A stretch of 64,000 nucleotides of DNA from Sipunculus nudus (lineage: Eukaryota; Annelida; Sipuncula; Golfingiida; Sipunculidae), in assembly GCA_026874595.1 (NCBI GenBank), contig CM049313.1, forward strand, positions 43,306,659-43,370,658, read 5' to 3'. The notes under the pieces are model-generated. The model saw only the letters and a program-made list of their open reading frames with translations. It had not been told where the DNA came from and searched no databases. Below, piece after piece: positions 1 to 11,339 of this stretch. Positions within the stretch are counted from its first letter, which is position 1; every line of letters starts with the position of its first letter. Both the position numbers and the translations under genes were made by a program.

Positions 1-2690
1 TATTTAGCGTTTCCAAAATTGTTATTACATACTTACAATTTCTATGGAACTCATAGAGTGATTTTTGCAGTACATTGTATGTAAACAAGCCATTGAAACA
101 GGGTAATGGATAAAGAAAACATTATATACACAGTTCAAATAAAAATTGGCTTACTGAATTTGCAATTTTCGCATGTATGTACCTGAATGATAGATGAAGT
201 AAGGATGCCATCAACTTTAAAATAATTAATTAATTCAACAATCAAAATATTATACGTGTTTATTTAAACAGATGAAAAATGAATGGAAATGAGATGAAAT
301 TAGTATTTATGTCAACACTTTGAATGCAGTTTTAATTCAGGAGCCTTTAAAAAGAGTGAATTTGTTAATGAGAGTGCACTGGAACTGACTTTAATTTGAA
401 TAAAAATTGTTGACACCATGAGTATTACAGCTTATATAAACCACCGATCTTTTAATATATTGATTTACTACTAAAGCTTACTAGAGAGTTTACAGTGCTA
501 TTCTCTATTATATTAAGTTTTATAAACATTGAATGTCTCTGGGTTTGAGTAATATGTACCTTGAATGTCTCGGAGTATGGTCTCTATGTAATGGCACTCA
601 TATTTTGCTATATTTGCTGAATAGCTTTGAAAGATATAGTCATATTTGCTTAAAGTTCAGCGTTAGTTCCTAAAGTTTAGAGAAGCCAATGAAACCCGAA
701 GTCTTTGTATATGCAAGGTGTCATTGAAGTACCTATACCCTTATAAAGTTGATAAAATCATATTCTGTCATTTTTATAATGATCATCAAGATATGAAATT
801 CAGATTACAGTCTGAAAATATGTGGTGACCAGATATTTCTTCAGTCATTTGAATAGTTTTAAGGGACAGTTTAATGTGTTAACATGTGTCAAACCTAAAT
901 TGGAGATATTATATTGCTATGTTCTCCGGTTTATTTGTGAATGTGACAATTCTGTGGTTTATCTGGAGATCGTTAAAGTTCATGGAAACCACTGATCATG
1001 ATAAAAATAGGGTAATAAAATATTTACTGTTTCTGTTTTATTACATTTATCTTTTTTAATTCTCATTTTAAATTAACAGTGGGTACCCAACGAGTTTATG
1101 CTTATTTGACAACTATGTTCAACTGTATTTACATAGTTTCAATCACTTGAATGATATATATGTATATAAAATGTTAACTTCAGTGTACAACTGTGTACAA
1201 AATGTATGTATGAAAGAATACACTATATTCATGTATATGGTGTTTGCTTTTTCTTTAATATATCTAGCACATTAGAGAATCTTAAATCGGTTTGGTGTGT
1301 GTGTGTGTGTTTGTTTATTTGTAAATCATAGTGGGTTACAAAAAGCTCTAGATGTGACCTATAACTCACCTTTCGAGCATAGCTCCTAATATGACTTAAA
1401 AGTACTTATTATCTTCAAACTACCTTGGTTCATTTTAGCTTTAAAATGTATATTGAACTAATTTTAGTTCTATGATGTTTACATATTTAGAATCCCCAGA
1501 AATTCCTCTGTTCGATTTGCTATCTATACATAAAGTTTTGTTGTTAATCTGAAGATTTTGAAACTGAAAACAAAATTCTCATTTTTATAAAAAAAAATGT
1601 GATATATCTCACATTTGGCAATAAGTACGCATTCAACGATAACATCATCGTAAAATACATACAAATTTCTCCGGGCGGTTTTCTTAAATTTTAATTTAAA
1701 ATTAATTGATAACTGAACAAAGGATTCTTTGTTTAAAATGACCTGCGACTGCTTTATAAAAGAATTCATTAAGTAAAGAAAAAATGCGTTTTAAATTACC
1801 TTTTCAAACTTATGTGCAAAATTTGTAAGCTTTATTCCTGATGGTTTACGAGAAATATCCCTATGAAGATGGTGCAATCAACTGAAATAATGTTTTGAGA
1901 AAATGGACCAAAAAATGTTTGGGAACAGTTATTTTGTCCCAGCTAGCTATTTGAAATGTGATCATGAAAGCAACACAGCTGCATGCATGCGCCATCTTTT
2001 TCGGTTGATCTGTGAACTATCCTCTCTGCAAAGCGTCCATCTGTTCGTCTGTTTACACACATAAACTCGCATAAATTCGGACTCATTTGACAAATCAGGC
2101 TGAAATTTTGCATGAGTGTAGCCCTTAATTTGCTTTATATTCTACACAAAACTGCCAAGGTGTCGGTTCGGGTTCATTGATTTTTGGTAGAGTAAAAGAA
2201 AGCGGAAGTTGATCATGGGGCCAAGTATATGCCTGTATCAAACTGAGAGCTGCAATAGTCTTCTTCTATAAAACTGCTGTCTCAAGTTCTTTAACATTAC
2301 TCATGAATAACTCTTATAGGCGGCCTTTTCTGAAATTATTTTGGCTGAATTATTGGATCTTAAAAAATTAAAGAACTGTGAGATAGTCGTCTTAGCAAGG
2401 CTAGTAGATGTTTGTAGCCAGGCAATATAAATTATTTGTGTCCATATCCAATTTGTTTTTAAGATAAATCATGGATAAAATATATCTGTATTGTGATTTT
2501 TGTTTCAATAAGCATCTGTTATAAGTCTAAACATTTAATGAAAATAATTTTCTGAATATGTCGGCTGTAGAAAGTATTGTAGTTAAGGTACTTCCGTATG
2601 TATAAACAGATTTGACAAGAGGCCAAGAGTTGAATCAGTGGAGTAGCCACACCTCACATTAGCTACAATTAACTTGGAGGCAACTGCGTT
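1..2690. other. Non-coding AT-rich stretch
   Basis: I see no supportable gene here. The sequence is AT-rich with stops in all frames at short intervals. At about 2030-2180 there is a fragment of a dispersed repeat (text resembling 'gaaattttgcatgagtgtagc') of the sort scattered through molluscan introns. A short TG run lies near 1296-1310. It could be 3'UTR or intron of a gene to the left, but nothing in the sequence shows it. Confidence 0.5.
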
Positions 2691-2691
2691 G

Positions 2692-2767
2692 GTCAGCTAG
2701 CACCCCTCAGCTAGCACCCCCCCCCCCCTCGGACTTACCCCTCAGCTAGCACCCCCCCCCCCTCGGA
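2692..2767. repeat. Duplicated 'cagctagcacc' + poly-C repeat
   Basis: The phrase CTCAGCTAGCACC followed by a run of about 10-12 C and then CTCGGA occurs twice in a row, about 47 bp apart, with a shorter partial copy just before. This is a local tandem duplication that carries the homopolymer with it. Confidence 0.7.
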
Positions 2768-2814
2768 TGGACAGGATGGATAAATAGCTGTGGCTCAAAG
2801 CTAGGCTTAAAAGA

Positions 2815-3320
2815 GGGACTTTGTGAAACAGAAACATTTCTACCAAAATCTCAGAAATGTTCGAAAAGTGGTGACCTTGGTATTCAAAGACGAATAAGAC
2901 GAAATATTAATTTTTGTTTTTGTGATACCATAACTTTTGAGGGGCTGGATATATTTTCCTCATATGTGACACAAAAATTGTTTAAACCAAGTTCTTAGAC
3001 AAGACTGATAAATGGTGAATTTGGCCTGGATCTTCAGGGTCAAATCATCCGAAATATAATAGGTCATCTTTAGGATAGTCTGTGAACATGATAACCATGG
3101 AAGTATTGCATATTTTACAGAATTGTAGGATTATTTTGACCCCTTTAACTTTTGAAGTACTGAAGTCCCCCCCCCCCCCCCCGCCCCCCCTCCCCCCCCC
3201 CCATCCTTTAATACACCGCAACCTTTTTTAAGGGTTTCAGACAAAATTTTAGGCCTTGACCTTTTTTGGGGGGTTTTCATTAGTGCTCCTGGGTTTGACA
3301 CCCCCCCCCCCCCCCCCCCC
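2815..3320. repeat. Dispersed 'gaccttgacc...aaggtca' repeat with long C tracts
   Basis: This is a degenerate repeat whose recurring phrases (accttgg..tcttcagggtcaaatca, 'aacttttgaagtactga') also occur near 3600-3960, 21590-22350 and 28400-29510. It is interrupted by C tracts at about 3168-3201 and 3301-3321. It is non-coding. The family is inferred from matching phrases within this window, not from a library. Confidence 0.55.
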
Positions 3321-3505
3321 CTTCATTTTCATAAATCCTTGATCTGCGCCTGAATTTGACACGCCAGTGTTATCCGTCACGTGAAAACTGGAGAGCTATA
3401 GACAATAATCTTCTAGGTAAAATGTGCGGAATTCTAGAATAATTGTGACTTCTATAACCTATGGAGTATTGAAGATTTTCCCCTCGAACGCCGCACACAA
3501 GTTTT

Positions 3506-3607
3506 TTCTACTGTGCTCTTAGACTGGTATCCCGCACTATTATGGCACCAATCATATGCTTAGCTGTGGGCCATAATAGAGCAAGGTACCAGTCTACTGT
3601 GCTCTCT
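3506..3607. repeat. Imperfect hairpin flanked by 12-bp direct repeats
   Basis: Arms 'agactggtatcccgcac..tattatggc' and 'gccataatagagcaaggtaccagtct' pair imperfectly across a loop of about 25 bases. The direct repeat CTACTGTGCTCT stands immediately outside both arms. The arrangement resembles a very short palindromic MITE with its target duplication. No protein is encoded. Confidence 0.55.
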
Positions 3608-4000
3608 GACAGAGTAAAAACTGGTGACCTTGACCTTTATCGACGAAGTCTAATCAATCGAATTATAGCTCGTCATTTTAAGGTTTCGTATGAATAAGAT
3701 AATTTATGTTTCTTGCCCATACTTGATAGACAGAATGTTTAAACCAAGTTCTCACAGGTGTTTGCATGGTTACTTTGTTCTGATTCTTCCCTTGAACATC
3801 CTGTGCAGACCAGTCATAATTGGATTAAGTCTTCATATGTGTGTGACCCACCACCTAAGCAGATCCCTGTCGATTTTGGTTTCAGAATTCAAAGGTCATT
3901 CAATATCACATCGATATGATAAAATTCCTATAATGAGTGTTGACTAAAATGTCATGCCATTCAGCAGAGCGTCATGCCCCATGGGTCACTTGTTATTTCC
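3600..4000. repeat. Dispersed repeat copy ending in 'gtcatgccccatgggtcac'
   Basis: This shares order and wording with 28900-29510: 'gtgaccttgacctt', then 'aaaccaagttctcac', then a 'cttcatatgtgtgtgaccca' block, then a terminal block GTCATGMCCCAYGGGTCAC. The shared 3' end in both copies argues for one dispersed element family rather than chance similarity. Confidence 0.55.
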
Positions 4001-4559
4001 TTCTCGCTTCTTCTTTTTAAAATTATCATATGTTTGCTTTTTAATTTACCTTGACCTTTGTATGGTATACGAGAAAAATTACATGGAATCAGCGGTGTCC
4101 ATTGATATTAAGTGAATCATAATTAATAATATCTTAAAGTCTTGATTTCGCAGTGAATAAGAAAGCATTGTAGAATAAGAAAGCAATATAGACAGTGAAT
4201 CAGTTTGCTATAATTATATGCATATCGTATACTAGACTGTTTCCAACAAGAAGAGCGAGATATAATATATATATATAAGTAGAAATGATCTGCGGGAATG
4301 CAGTCTTTCCTCCCCTCTATTTTTTAGGAAGAGAGCATGATATGCGTCACCTGATGAGCCGATGAAGCGAAACCGGCGGTAGTGATTCAGATCCATATAT
4401 ATATACACCATCAAACAAAATCCATCTGAATGAAAATCATACGGTCATTGTTCCGGTTAACTTGGGGGGAAAGGGATTCCCTTTTACAAGTCAGAAAAAA
4501 ACAAGGGAATTCAGGTACAAATCTAGCCATTGAAAAGTCGGGAATCTGACTGGTCCAAA

Positions 4560-4790
4560 AGCATCAAAGTGATTCCATCTGATTTAAGATCCGATACCTC
4601 ATACCAGTCATACAAGTGATTCCATCTGACTGAAGATCCCATACCAATTACAAGTCATCCAGAGGTTCCATCTGACTGAAGATCCGATACCAAGAAAGTT
4701 ACAAGTTACCCAAGTGATTTCATATCTGACTTAAGAACTCATACCAAATGCTAATCATCAAATTGATTCCATCTAATTAAAAATCACATA
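4560..4790. repeat. Minisatellite, ~46-52 bp unit, about five copies
   Basis: The phrase 'gtgattccatctgactgaagatcc(g/c)ataccaa' recurs with starts near 4569, 4614, 4663, 4711 and 4760. Copies are diverged. No open frame of interest runs through it. Confidence 0.7.
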
Positions 4791-4799
4791 CAGGGGCGT

Positions 4800-6487
4800 A
4801 CCCAAGATTGAGGGAGGGGAGGGGCCATGATCAGTGGCGGATTCAGAAAATCGAGAACGGGAGGGGGGAAGCGCTAATATGTATGGGTATTTGTGTATTT
4901 CTCCGAATAGGGGTCAATTTCGAATTCCCAAACAGAGGGAAAAAGGTTGTTGCCAAATTCATTTTTTTTCTTCTTCTTCTTTCTTTTTCAAGCGGGATAT
5001 ATGAAGGGTCAAAAACTACCATTAGCAACGCACTTTTTTCGTTACTTGCTATTTTTCCACAATAGAAGAATAACCCTCTTGTGTCAGCAAGTCAACTCCG
5101 TTAAAACAGTATATATTTTTTTAAATCACAAAATAATGCGGTGAAAAAGAAGAATGATTAATTTTGACGCATATGTAGATTTTACAAAAGTATGGTACAC
5201 AATCATCATAAACACTAGAGTTTGATATGAAAATTATTCTTGACATTTTTATTAATGTTCAATAATAAGGTGACAGTGCACACAAATGTTGGACCCAAAA
5301 AGTGCAATGGAGAGAACTTGCTAAAAAAGACAGGTACGCTCCATATAACTGATCTCCTACAAATTGTCCATCATTTGACAATACCTTGTAACGATAACTG
5401 CTGCAAAGTCTGAAGGAAAACTATCGAAAATAGTTCTTGGCTAAAATGTTGCGCTTACTGGAATGTAACGGAGTTGATAACGCACTAAATTATAAAAATA
5501 TTCTTACCTAAACTTTTAACACATTTGAACAAAAAGTAAACAGATAACTCTCATGTTGTATCATGCTTAAATATATCGACACAAGTTACCCTCACAGGTA
5601 AACAAAAGTTTACCACATAACATTTATGTTAAACACAAAGTCAATTAATGTAAATTACTGTTAAATTGAACAACTAAACTCGGGATTGTTACGAGGAGGA
5701 ACTTGCTGAATGCCTACCTACTTGGTATTTAACAATTTCAATATAAATTAAATAAAAACATATTTCTCCTTAAATGACAAAAAATACTTGAGAAAGTAAA
5801 GAAATGCCAACATTACCTTAATCCAGGAAAATATTGTAACAATTAGTGCTGTAACGGAGTTGATCCATTTTCAACAAAAATGATAGTCTTATTATCTTAT
5901 AAAATAAAGAGCTGTGCTATATATGCAACTGGCATTAAAGGCTAGTATCATCTAAACTAATAAAATATTACCATGAATTTCATACATATTAAAACACTAA
6001 CACCAATAGTAAAACTGTTACCAAAACTTGGATTGAAAAGTGAATCCTAAGTAAAAAGGGCCTGCTCGGTACTTAAAATTGTACACAGTAAAATGTTCCA
6101 AAATTTTCTTCTAATTTAATGCAAAAGATTTCATGTTTTATTAAGAAGTCATAATGTCCTTGGATGGTCAACGCAATTCTAAAACGTGATTGAGCTGAAC
6201 ACTTTCAGCGGCCTTGTAATCAACCTTGGTGTTACACTAAAAGCTGTCAGGTGCATATAGAACAGAGAACGGAATACACAACACGCAAGGGTCGTATTTG
6301 GAACGTTCCCCTTTCATGTATTGGTTATGGGGATAATCTTTCTTATATAAATGCCAACACTTCATTAGATGAATCCAACAGAAAATTAAAAAAATGTCTA
6401 TATACCCTCATTCATTCTTTCCCAGTGGTAGCCAAGGTGATTAGCCTGTAAACCCAATGAATTTCAGTTATAAGCTCATAAACAAAC
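4800..6487. other. AT-rich non-coding stretch with recurring TAACGGAGTTG
   Basis: No coding signal. The 11-mer TAACGGAGTTG or its complement occurs at about 5089, 5470 and 5852 and again right of the hAT element near 7868-7905. Otherwise the stretch is A/T-rich without clear structure. Confidence 0.5.
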
Positions 6488-7592
6488 TAGAGGTGCGGAC
6501 CGGACCGCTTGGACCCATGACACTAAATACCGAACCGCTTATTCCTTGACCGAACCGGTTGGACCGCCCTACCTGATGTTTAAAGGTTTAAGTTAAATAG
6601 ATGTCTTGAAGAATTTAGTTTCACCAACAAATCGTGTTATGAACAAGGGGTAAACCATAAACCATCTCAGAAAGACTTATTGGCTACATAAAATATATTT
6701 AAAACAACGACAGCTACAATGGTGCAATTATATACGTGTATTATTTTTATTTTTTCCTCTTGAGTAACAGTTAAAGGTCATTTTTTTGTTAATAACTTAT
6801 GATTGAAGTGACATGTTCAGCATTAGATCATTGTCCCCTGCTGTGTTGCATAATGCTGATACTTTTGCTCAGTATAATAAAACCAAATTCTGCACTTTGA
6901 ACACATAAAATATATTCTATATAATGAATTATTAACATTAGATTAATACGTTTTCTGTATAGAATCGCACATAAACCACCTAATAACTTATCAGCTGATG
7001 TCAATCCGCATCCCTTCCCAGCATATTCTTTGAATCAGCTCGCCCCACCCTGCACATTAGATAAATAAGTTTTCTATATCAAATTACACTTAAACCGCTA
7101 CAAACAAATCAGCTTATGTCAGCCTGCAATCATCCCCGCCAAGCAAATTCTTTAAATGAGCTCGCCCCATCTGCACATTAGGTTTATATTCTAACCACCA
7201 TGCCCCACATAGTAACACAAAATATGTTCCACTGTTTAAATTAATAACAAAGATTGTAATTTTAAATTTATCATTAAAAATCACACCCAGATCCTGCGAT
7301 TCAAGTATAGATTATAATACATGTATTACATTTAAACCACGTTTTGCTGTGTATGATATTCTGTTTTATTAAATATTTGAACAAATATATGTAATGAAAA
7401 GAAAATATGTAGAAAAAAGGGAGGATAAAAGAAATTACAATATATTTTAATTTTAATGATATTTTAATAAATAGACCGGATTGCTTGGACCGGTCCACCT
7501 TATGGACCGGCCAGCCTACAGCTGGATCTGACAAGGACAGGACATGCAGCTTATTTGGTGCACCAAACGGTCATGTCCTGTCCGCACCTCTC
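6488..7592. mobile_element. Non-autonomous hAT-like DNA transposon (MITE)
   Basis: The left end reads TAGAGGTGCGGACCGGAC. The complement of the right end reads GAGAGGTGCGGACAGGAC, an imperfect terminal inverted repeat of about 17 bp. The 8-bp sequence AAACAAAC lies directly outside both ends (6480-6487 and 7593-7600), a perfect 8-bp target duplication, which is the hallmark of hAT elements. The element is about 1.1 kb, has no transposase-like frame and is therefore a passenger of an autonomous relative elsewhere. Its termini hold several GGACCGG palindromic motifs. Internally about 125 bp is tandemly duplicated (near 6929-7052 and 7054-7173). Confidence 0.8.
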
Positions 7593-7600
7593 AAACAAAC

Positions 7601-8540
7601 TCATAAAAATGTCTAAGGTATAAGTTTCAATGTTCATATTGCTGTCAGTTTTTAAGACTAAAGCATTTTTTAACTACCGAAATTAGTTTTTTTCCAAAGG
7701 GCAATAGTATTTTCCAGACCAAGATAAACGCATTAAAAGGGATTATACTATATATCACATGGTCAGTGAAGCTGCTTCTTCTCCTCAGTGTGCATATTTA
7801 TAAATTCTTTTATCAGGGAATAATTTATTACTTGTTGGACTTTTCATAGAAAAAAAATGTTTGGTGATTCGTCAACTCCGTTACAATAAAATCGTAACGG
7901 AGTTGGTGGTAACGGAACTGGTGATTTTTTAAATTTTACCTAATCTGCGGACATGATGGACATGATATCGTTCAAACAAATATATCATTTCTAATAAATT
8001 TACGATGCCTCTCTCTGTTCATGGCTGTTTATAGGTTCAACAATTACTTTTTCACAAATGGCGTATCAGAGTTGATGGGTGAATTAAGCTACTCAACTTT
8101 TTATGTATTTTTCACTGAAAAAAAATCAAAACTCTGCATTGAAGCCATGATTCTTCACTTTGAAAGTCCTACATTGTAACGAAGGATAAGACTGGCCACT
8201 CGATTTGTTAGGACCAGGATTCGTTAGTCCAGTGAGTGAAAAATACTGAAGAGCAGCTCATAGAACTTTTGTAGGAAGCACATTAGATCTTGTTTATAGT
8301 AAACAAACACAAAAATACACCAATTATTATTGATGGATACAAAATGTATTTAGTTTTTCATTGGAAGCCCTTATTTAGGACATCTGTTTTTTTATTAAGG
8401 CCTCATATTGAATTGAAATAAATCATCTAACTCATTCTGATATAATTATAACCGTGATTTTGTGTTAATAATACCCTATGAAGCAGTCGGGCCTTATTTT
8501 GACCCCCATTTTAAGAACCGCAAATTTATGAAAATTAAGT
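7601..8540. other. AT-rich non-coding stretch
   Basis: No supportable gene. It contains an inverted pair TCAACTCCGTTAC / GTAACGGAGTTGG separated by nine bases (about 7869-7903), the densest spot of the TAACGGAGTTG motif. The remainder is unstructured AT-rich DNA. Confidence 0.5.
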
Positions 8541-8541
8541 G

Positions 8542-8542
<1 letters not shown>

Positions 8543-8612
<70 letters not shown>
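8543..8612. repeat. (TA)n-(TG)n compound microsatellite
   Basis: About 19 TA dinucleotides run straight into about 16 TG dinucleotides. The tract ends exactly where the left inverted terminus of the next element begins. Confidence 0.95.
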
Positions 8613-8614
<2 letters not shown>

Positions 8615-10687
8615 GGAGCCTGTCTGCGGATCTGGCCCATCTGCCGATGGGCTTGGCCCATATGAGGATCCGTTATTGGGCTGCCCATCTTCAGATTGGC
8701 AGCCCAATAACGGATTTGATACCATGCACTTTCTGGCCCGTTAGCAGACGGGCTTTGCCCAATAACCGATTTTAGTCTTTATTAGTTTTACTTTATTTTT
8801 TTATTATCTTGATGATTTTTGTACTCAGACAAACATTTCTGAGAACTTAAATGGATTTGCCTGCTCTTGGGGTGTCCAACACACTTGTTATTCCCTCTAA
8901 AGCCAAGTTCAGAGAAGAGGTCAGCAAGTATTTACGGGTAGTCCCTGTTGATAGTCTGTTTTACGTCGCCAAGAACATCCACGAGAGGGAGGTGGACAAT
9001 GCAGGATATCGGAAGACCTTTGCCCATGTTAGTGCTTCATTTATCATGAAAGGTGGATCCGATATTAAGTTGGTGAATTGGTCATACCTAAATGCGTTTA
9101 CTCTTAAGTGTTATTATAGTGTTAGTGACAACCAAATTAACTAGAAAGCACAAATTAACTAGAGCACATGCTTCCGCCACCGCCTGTGTACGTACCAATG
9201 AAAGAACACTCGGTGAGATGACATGAAATAGTATATGGCCTTTTAGACAAAAAAGGTACAAACCGATCAAAATAGTGTGCCATTTAAACCACCGTATCAT
9301 CATTTTTTTATTCAATTTATATAATATAGATTTATTTTACATATATGTTTATTGTTCCGAATCCAAACAGGGTCTATAAATAAGTTTAGAATAGTTCCTA
9401 GTAAGCTGAGCAAAATATTTTATTCGATAACAGTATCCCACACAGACCGAAATTATTAATATGCAAGTAATAACTACGAATTTTGGTAGTTTTATCGTAT
9501 AAATTTTATCTCTTCATTATTTATCGTTTGAGTATAAAGTATAATTATATTTATCCAAAATGGTTTATAAGGAGTCTTGTCACAATTAAAATTTTATATT
9601 TATATTTTATATATTAAAACATATTTATATATTAAACATCGTGATGATTGATTGTTTCAGAGATCTATTTATTTATCAGTTGTATCTAAAAAATTGTTAT
9701 ATATTTAAAATAAAAAATAAACATTACTGTGTTACTGTGAAAGATATGTAAAACATAACCCTATATCGTTTTGTTTAAATTTATTTTGTGGCGTTTTTGC
9801 CCTGGCCTTTGCAAAGACACTACTCTCCGGCAATGACCCCTGCAGCCAAAACTACATTTAACCTCGGCATCATCCATGAAATAACCGGAAAAAAGGAGTA
9901 ATGTCCGACTTCCCTGCCGCTCTCATCACCAGGACGCCAACAATTCTGTACGAATGCTAAGCAGAGAGCTTTTCAATAAGACACTTCTCTAAAAGAAACT
10001 GTATCAAGATGTGTTATTGTGGTATGTGCATGATGGTGATTGACTCTTAGATCAAATGACTCATGAGAGAGTGTTTGCTACATATATTACACTATTCTAT
10101 TGCAAAATGTATGTGGTAACCTTGATATATATGTGGATATTAAAAATGAATTTGTACCACATATAATTTCTCTTTAGTAAATTGTATGTACCGTGGAAGT
10201 CACATCTATGTGGTAATGTAAATGAGATTTTTTTCGCAACAGCTGTAATTACTCTTTGGTAAAAAGTGAACCTCATTAAACTCTGAACATCACACGAATG
10301 CAATGTAGACTAATTAAGAAAAGTTATTTAATAGGGTATTGAAAAACTGCATGCACATCTATGTGGTTTTCTATGCACATCTATGTAATTTTTATGATAA
10401 AATTATTGATGTCAGGTTGTGATTGTGATTTATGTTTCAATTAACACATTAAGTTTGAGAAATGTTTGTCTGTGTACAAAAGTCATCAAGATAATAAAAT
10501 AATAACGTATTACTAACAAAAACTAAAATCGGTTATTGGGCCAAGCCAATCTTCAGATGGGCCAGAAAGTGCATGGTATCAAATCCGTTATTGGGTGGCC
10601 CATCTGCAGATGGGCAGTCCATTAACGGATCCTCATATGGGCTAACCCCCATCGGCAGATGGGCCAGATCAGCAAACGGGCTCCAGC
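8613..10687. mobile_element. ~2.1-kb element with ~180-bp inverted termini
   Basis: The left terminus (about 8613-8793) and right terminus (about 10509-10687) are inverted copies at roughly 85% identity by eye. Both contain, in the same order, ATATGAGGATCCGTTA, AATAACGGATTTGATACC, ATGCACTTTCTGGCCC and CAATAACCGATTTTAGT. Within each terminus are nested palindromes such as CCCATCTGCAGATGGG. Both outer ends abut TA microsatellite, which hides any target duplication. The interior is AT-rich with repeated 'cacatctatgtggt' phrases near 10200-10390 and one open frame (8851-9144). Long termini with small palindromes fit a DNA transposon or foldback-type element. I cannot assign a superfamily because no transposase is readable. 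Confidence 0.75.
8851..9144 (+). CDS. Unrecognised 97-codon open frame inside the inverted-repeat element
   Basis: The frame begins ATG at 8851 and ends TAG at 9142-9144. The first ~75 codons have a balanced, protein-like composition (for example VSNTLVIPSKAKFREEV and FYVAKNIHEREVDN), and that part of the DNA is noticeably more GC-rich than its surroundings. The last ~20 codons look like read-through into AT-rich sequence. I recognise no family. It may be a captured exon fragment of a host gene or the relic of a transposon protein. The distance from the left terminus (about 60 bp) and its position inside the element favour cargo of the element. Expression is unsupported. Confidence 0.35.
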   Translation: MDLPALGVSNTLVIPSKAKFREEVSKYLRVVPVDSLFYVAKNIHEREVDNAGYRKTFAHVSASFIMKGGSDIKLVNWSYLNAFTLKCYYSVSDNQIN

Positions 10688-10689
10688 AT

Positions 10690-11140
10690 ATATATATCCA
10701 TAAATATTGTATATTATCATTATTATGTTACATATCTTTAAGTGTATGAAAATATAGATTTTTTTAATTTCATTTTTGAACCATGGTTTTATTTAGGTTA
10801 ATAGGTACATGGGGAGGGTATGGGAGGGGGTATCCTCCCATATTGGGAATTTTATTGAATATACAATGTAAAGAGGACATTTTGAGGCAATTTTCACCCA
10901 AAAAATATTTTCTGTTCCTTAAAAACTGTGTCTTTGCGTTATGTAGTCATGCAAACTGTTGAGAGGTTCAATATTTAATATTTATATTTCTTCAGAATTA
11001 GGATAAAAATTTTCAATCGTTTTCAACATGTTATAGTCAATGGTACATTTACGTTTATAAATTGCAAAATATTATCTTTTAAATGTAATGCTCGGAGTAA
11101 AATAACTGATATATTGAAGTCTTATGTTAAACTTTGCATT
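10690..11140. other. Non-coding AT-rich stretch
   Basis: Nothing recognisable. A G-rich patch (gggagggtatgggaggggg) lies near 10811-10830. Confidence 0.5.
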
Positions 11141-11146
11141 TCACCA

Positions 11147-11272
11147 GGGCTCGTGCATGGTCTCGACAGCACACATGCAGGACTCCTAAGAGCAGAGACC
11201 GCGAGTTCGAGTACCGGTATCACAAGAGGAGCCGTGAGATTGTTCACAGTCGACCCCAACCAGGCCCTGTAT
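11147..11272 (+). mobile_element. Truncated tRNA-derived SINE (family 1)
   Basis: It carries a tRNA-like B-box region (GCGAGTTCGAGTACC) followed by 'gtgagattgttcacagtcgacccc', which matches the same position in the full copies at 29674 and 45957 ('gtgagatttttcacggtcgacccc'). It stops at about 125 bp, where a TA microsatellite begins. Confidence 0.65.
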
Positions 11273-11292
11273 ATATATATGTATATACACAA

Positions 11293-11293
<1 letters not shown>

Positions 11294-11337
<44 letters not shown>
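11294..11337. repeat. (TA)n microsatellite
   Basis: Uninterrupted TA dinucleotides directly after the SINE fragment. Confidence 0.95.
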
Positions 11338-11339
<2 letters not shown>

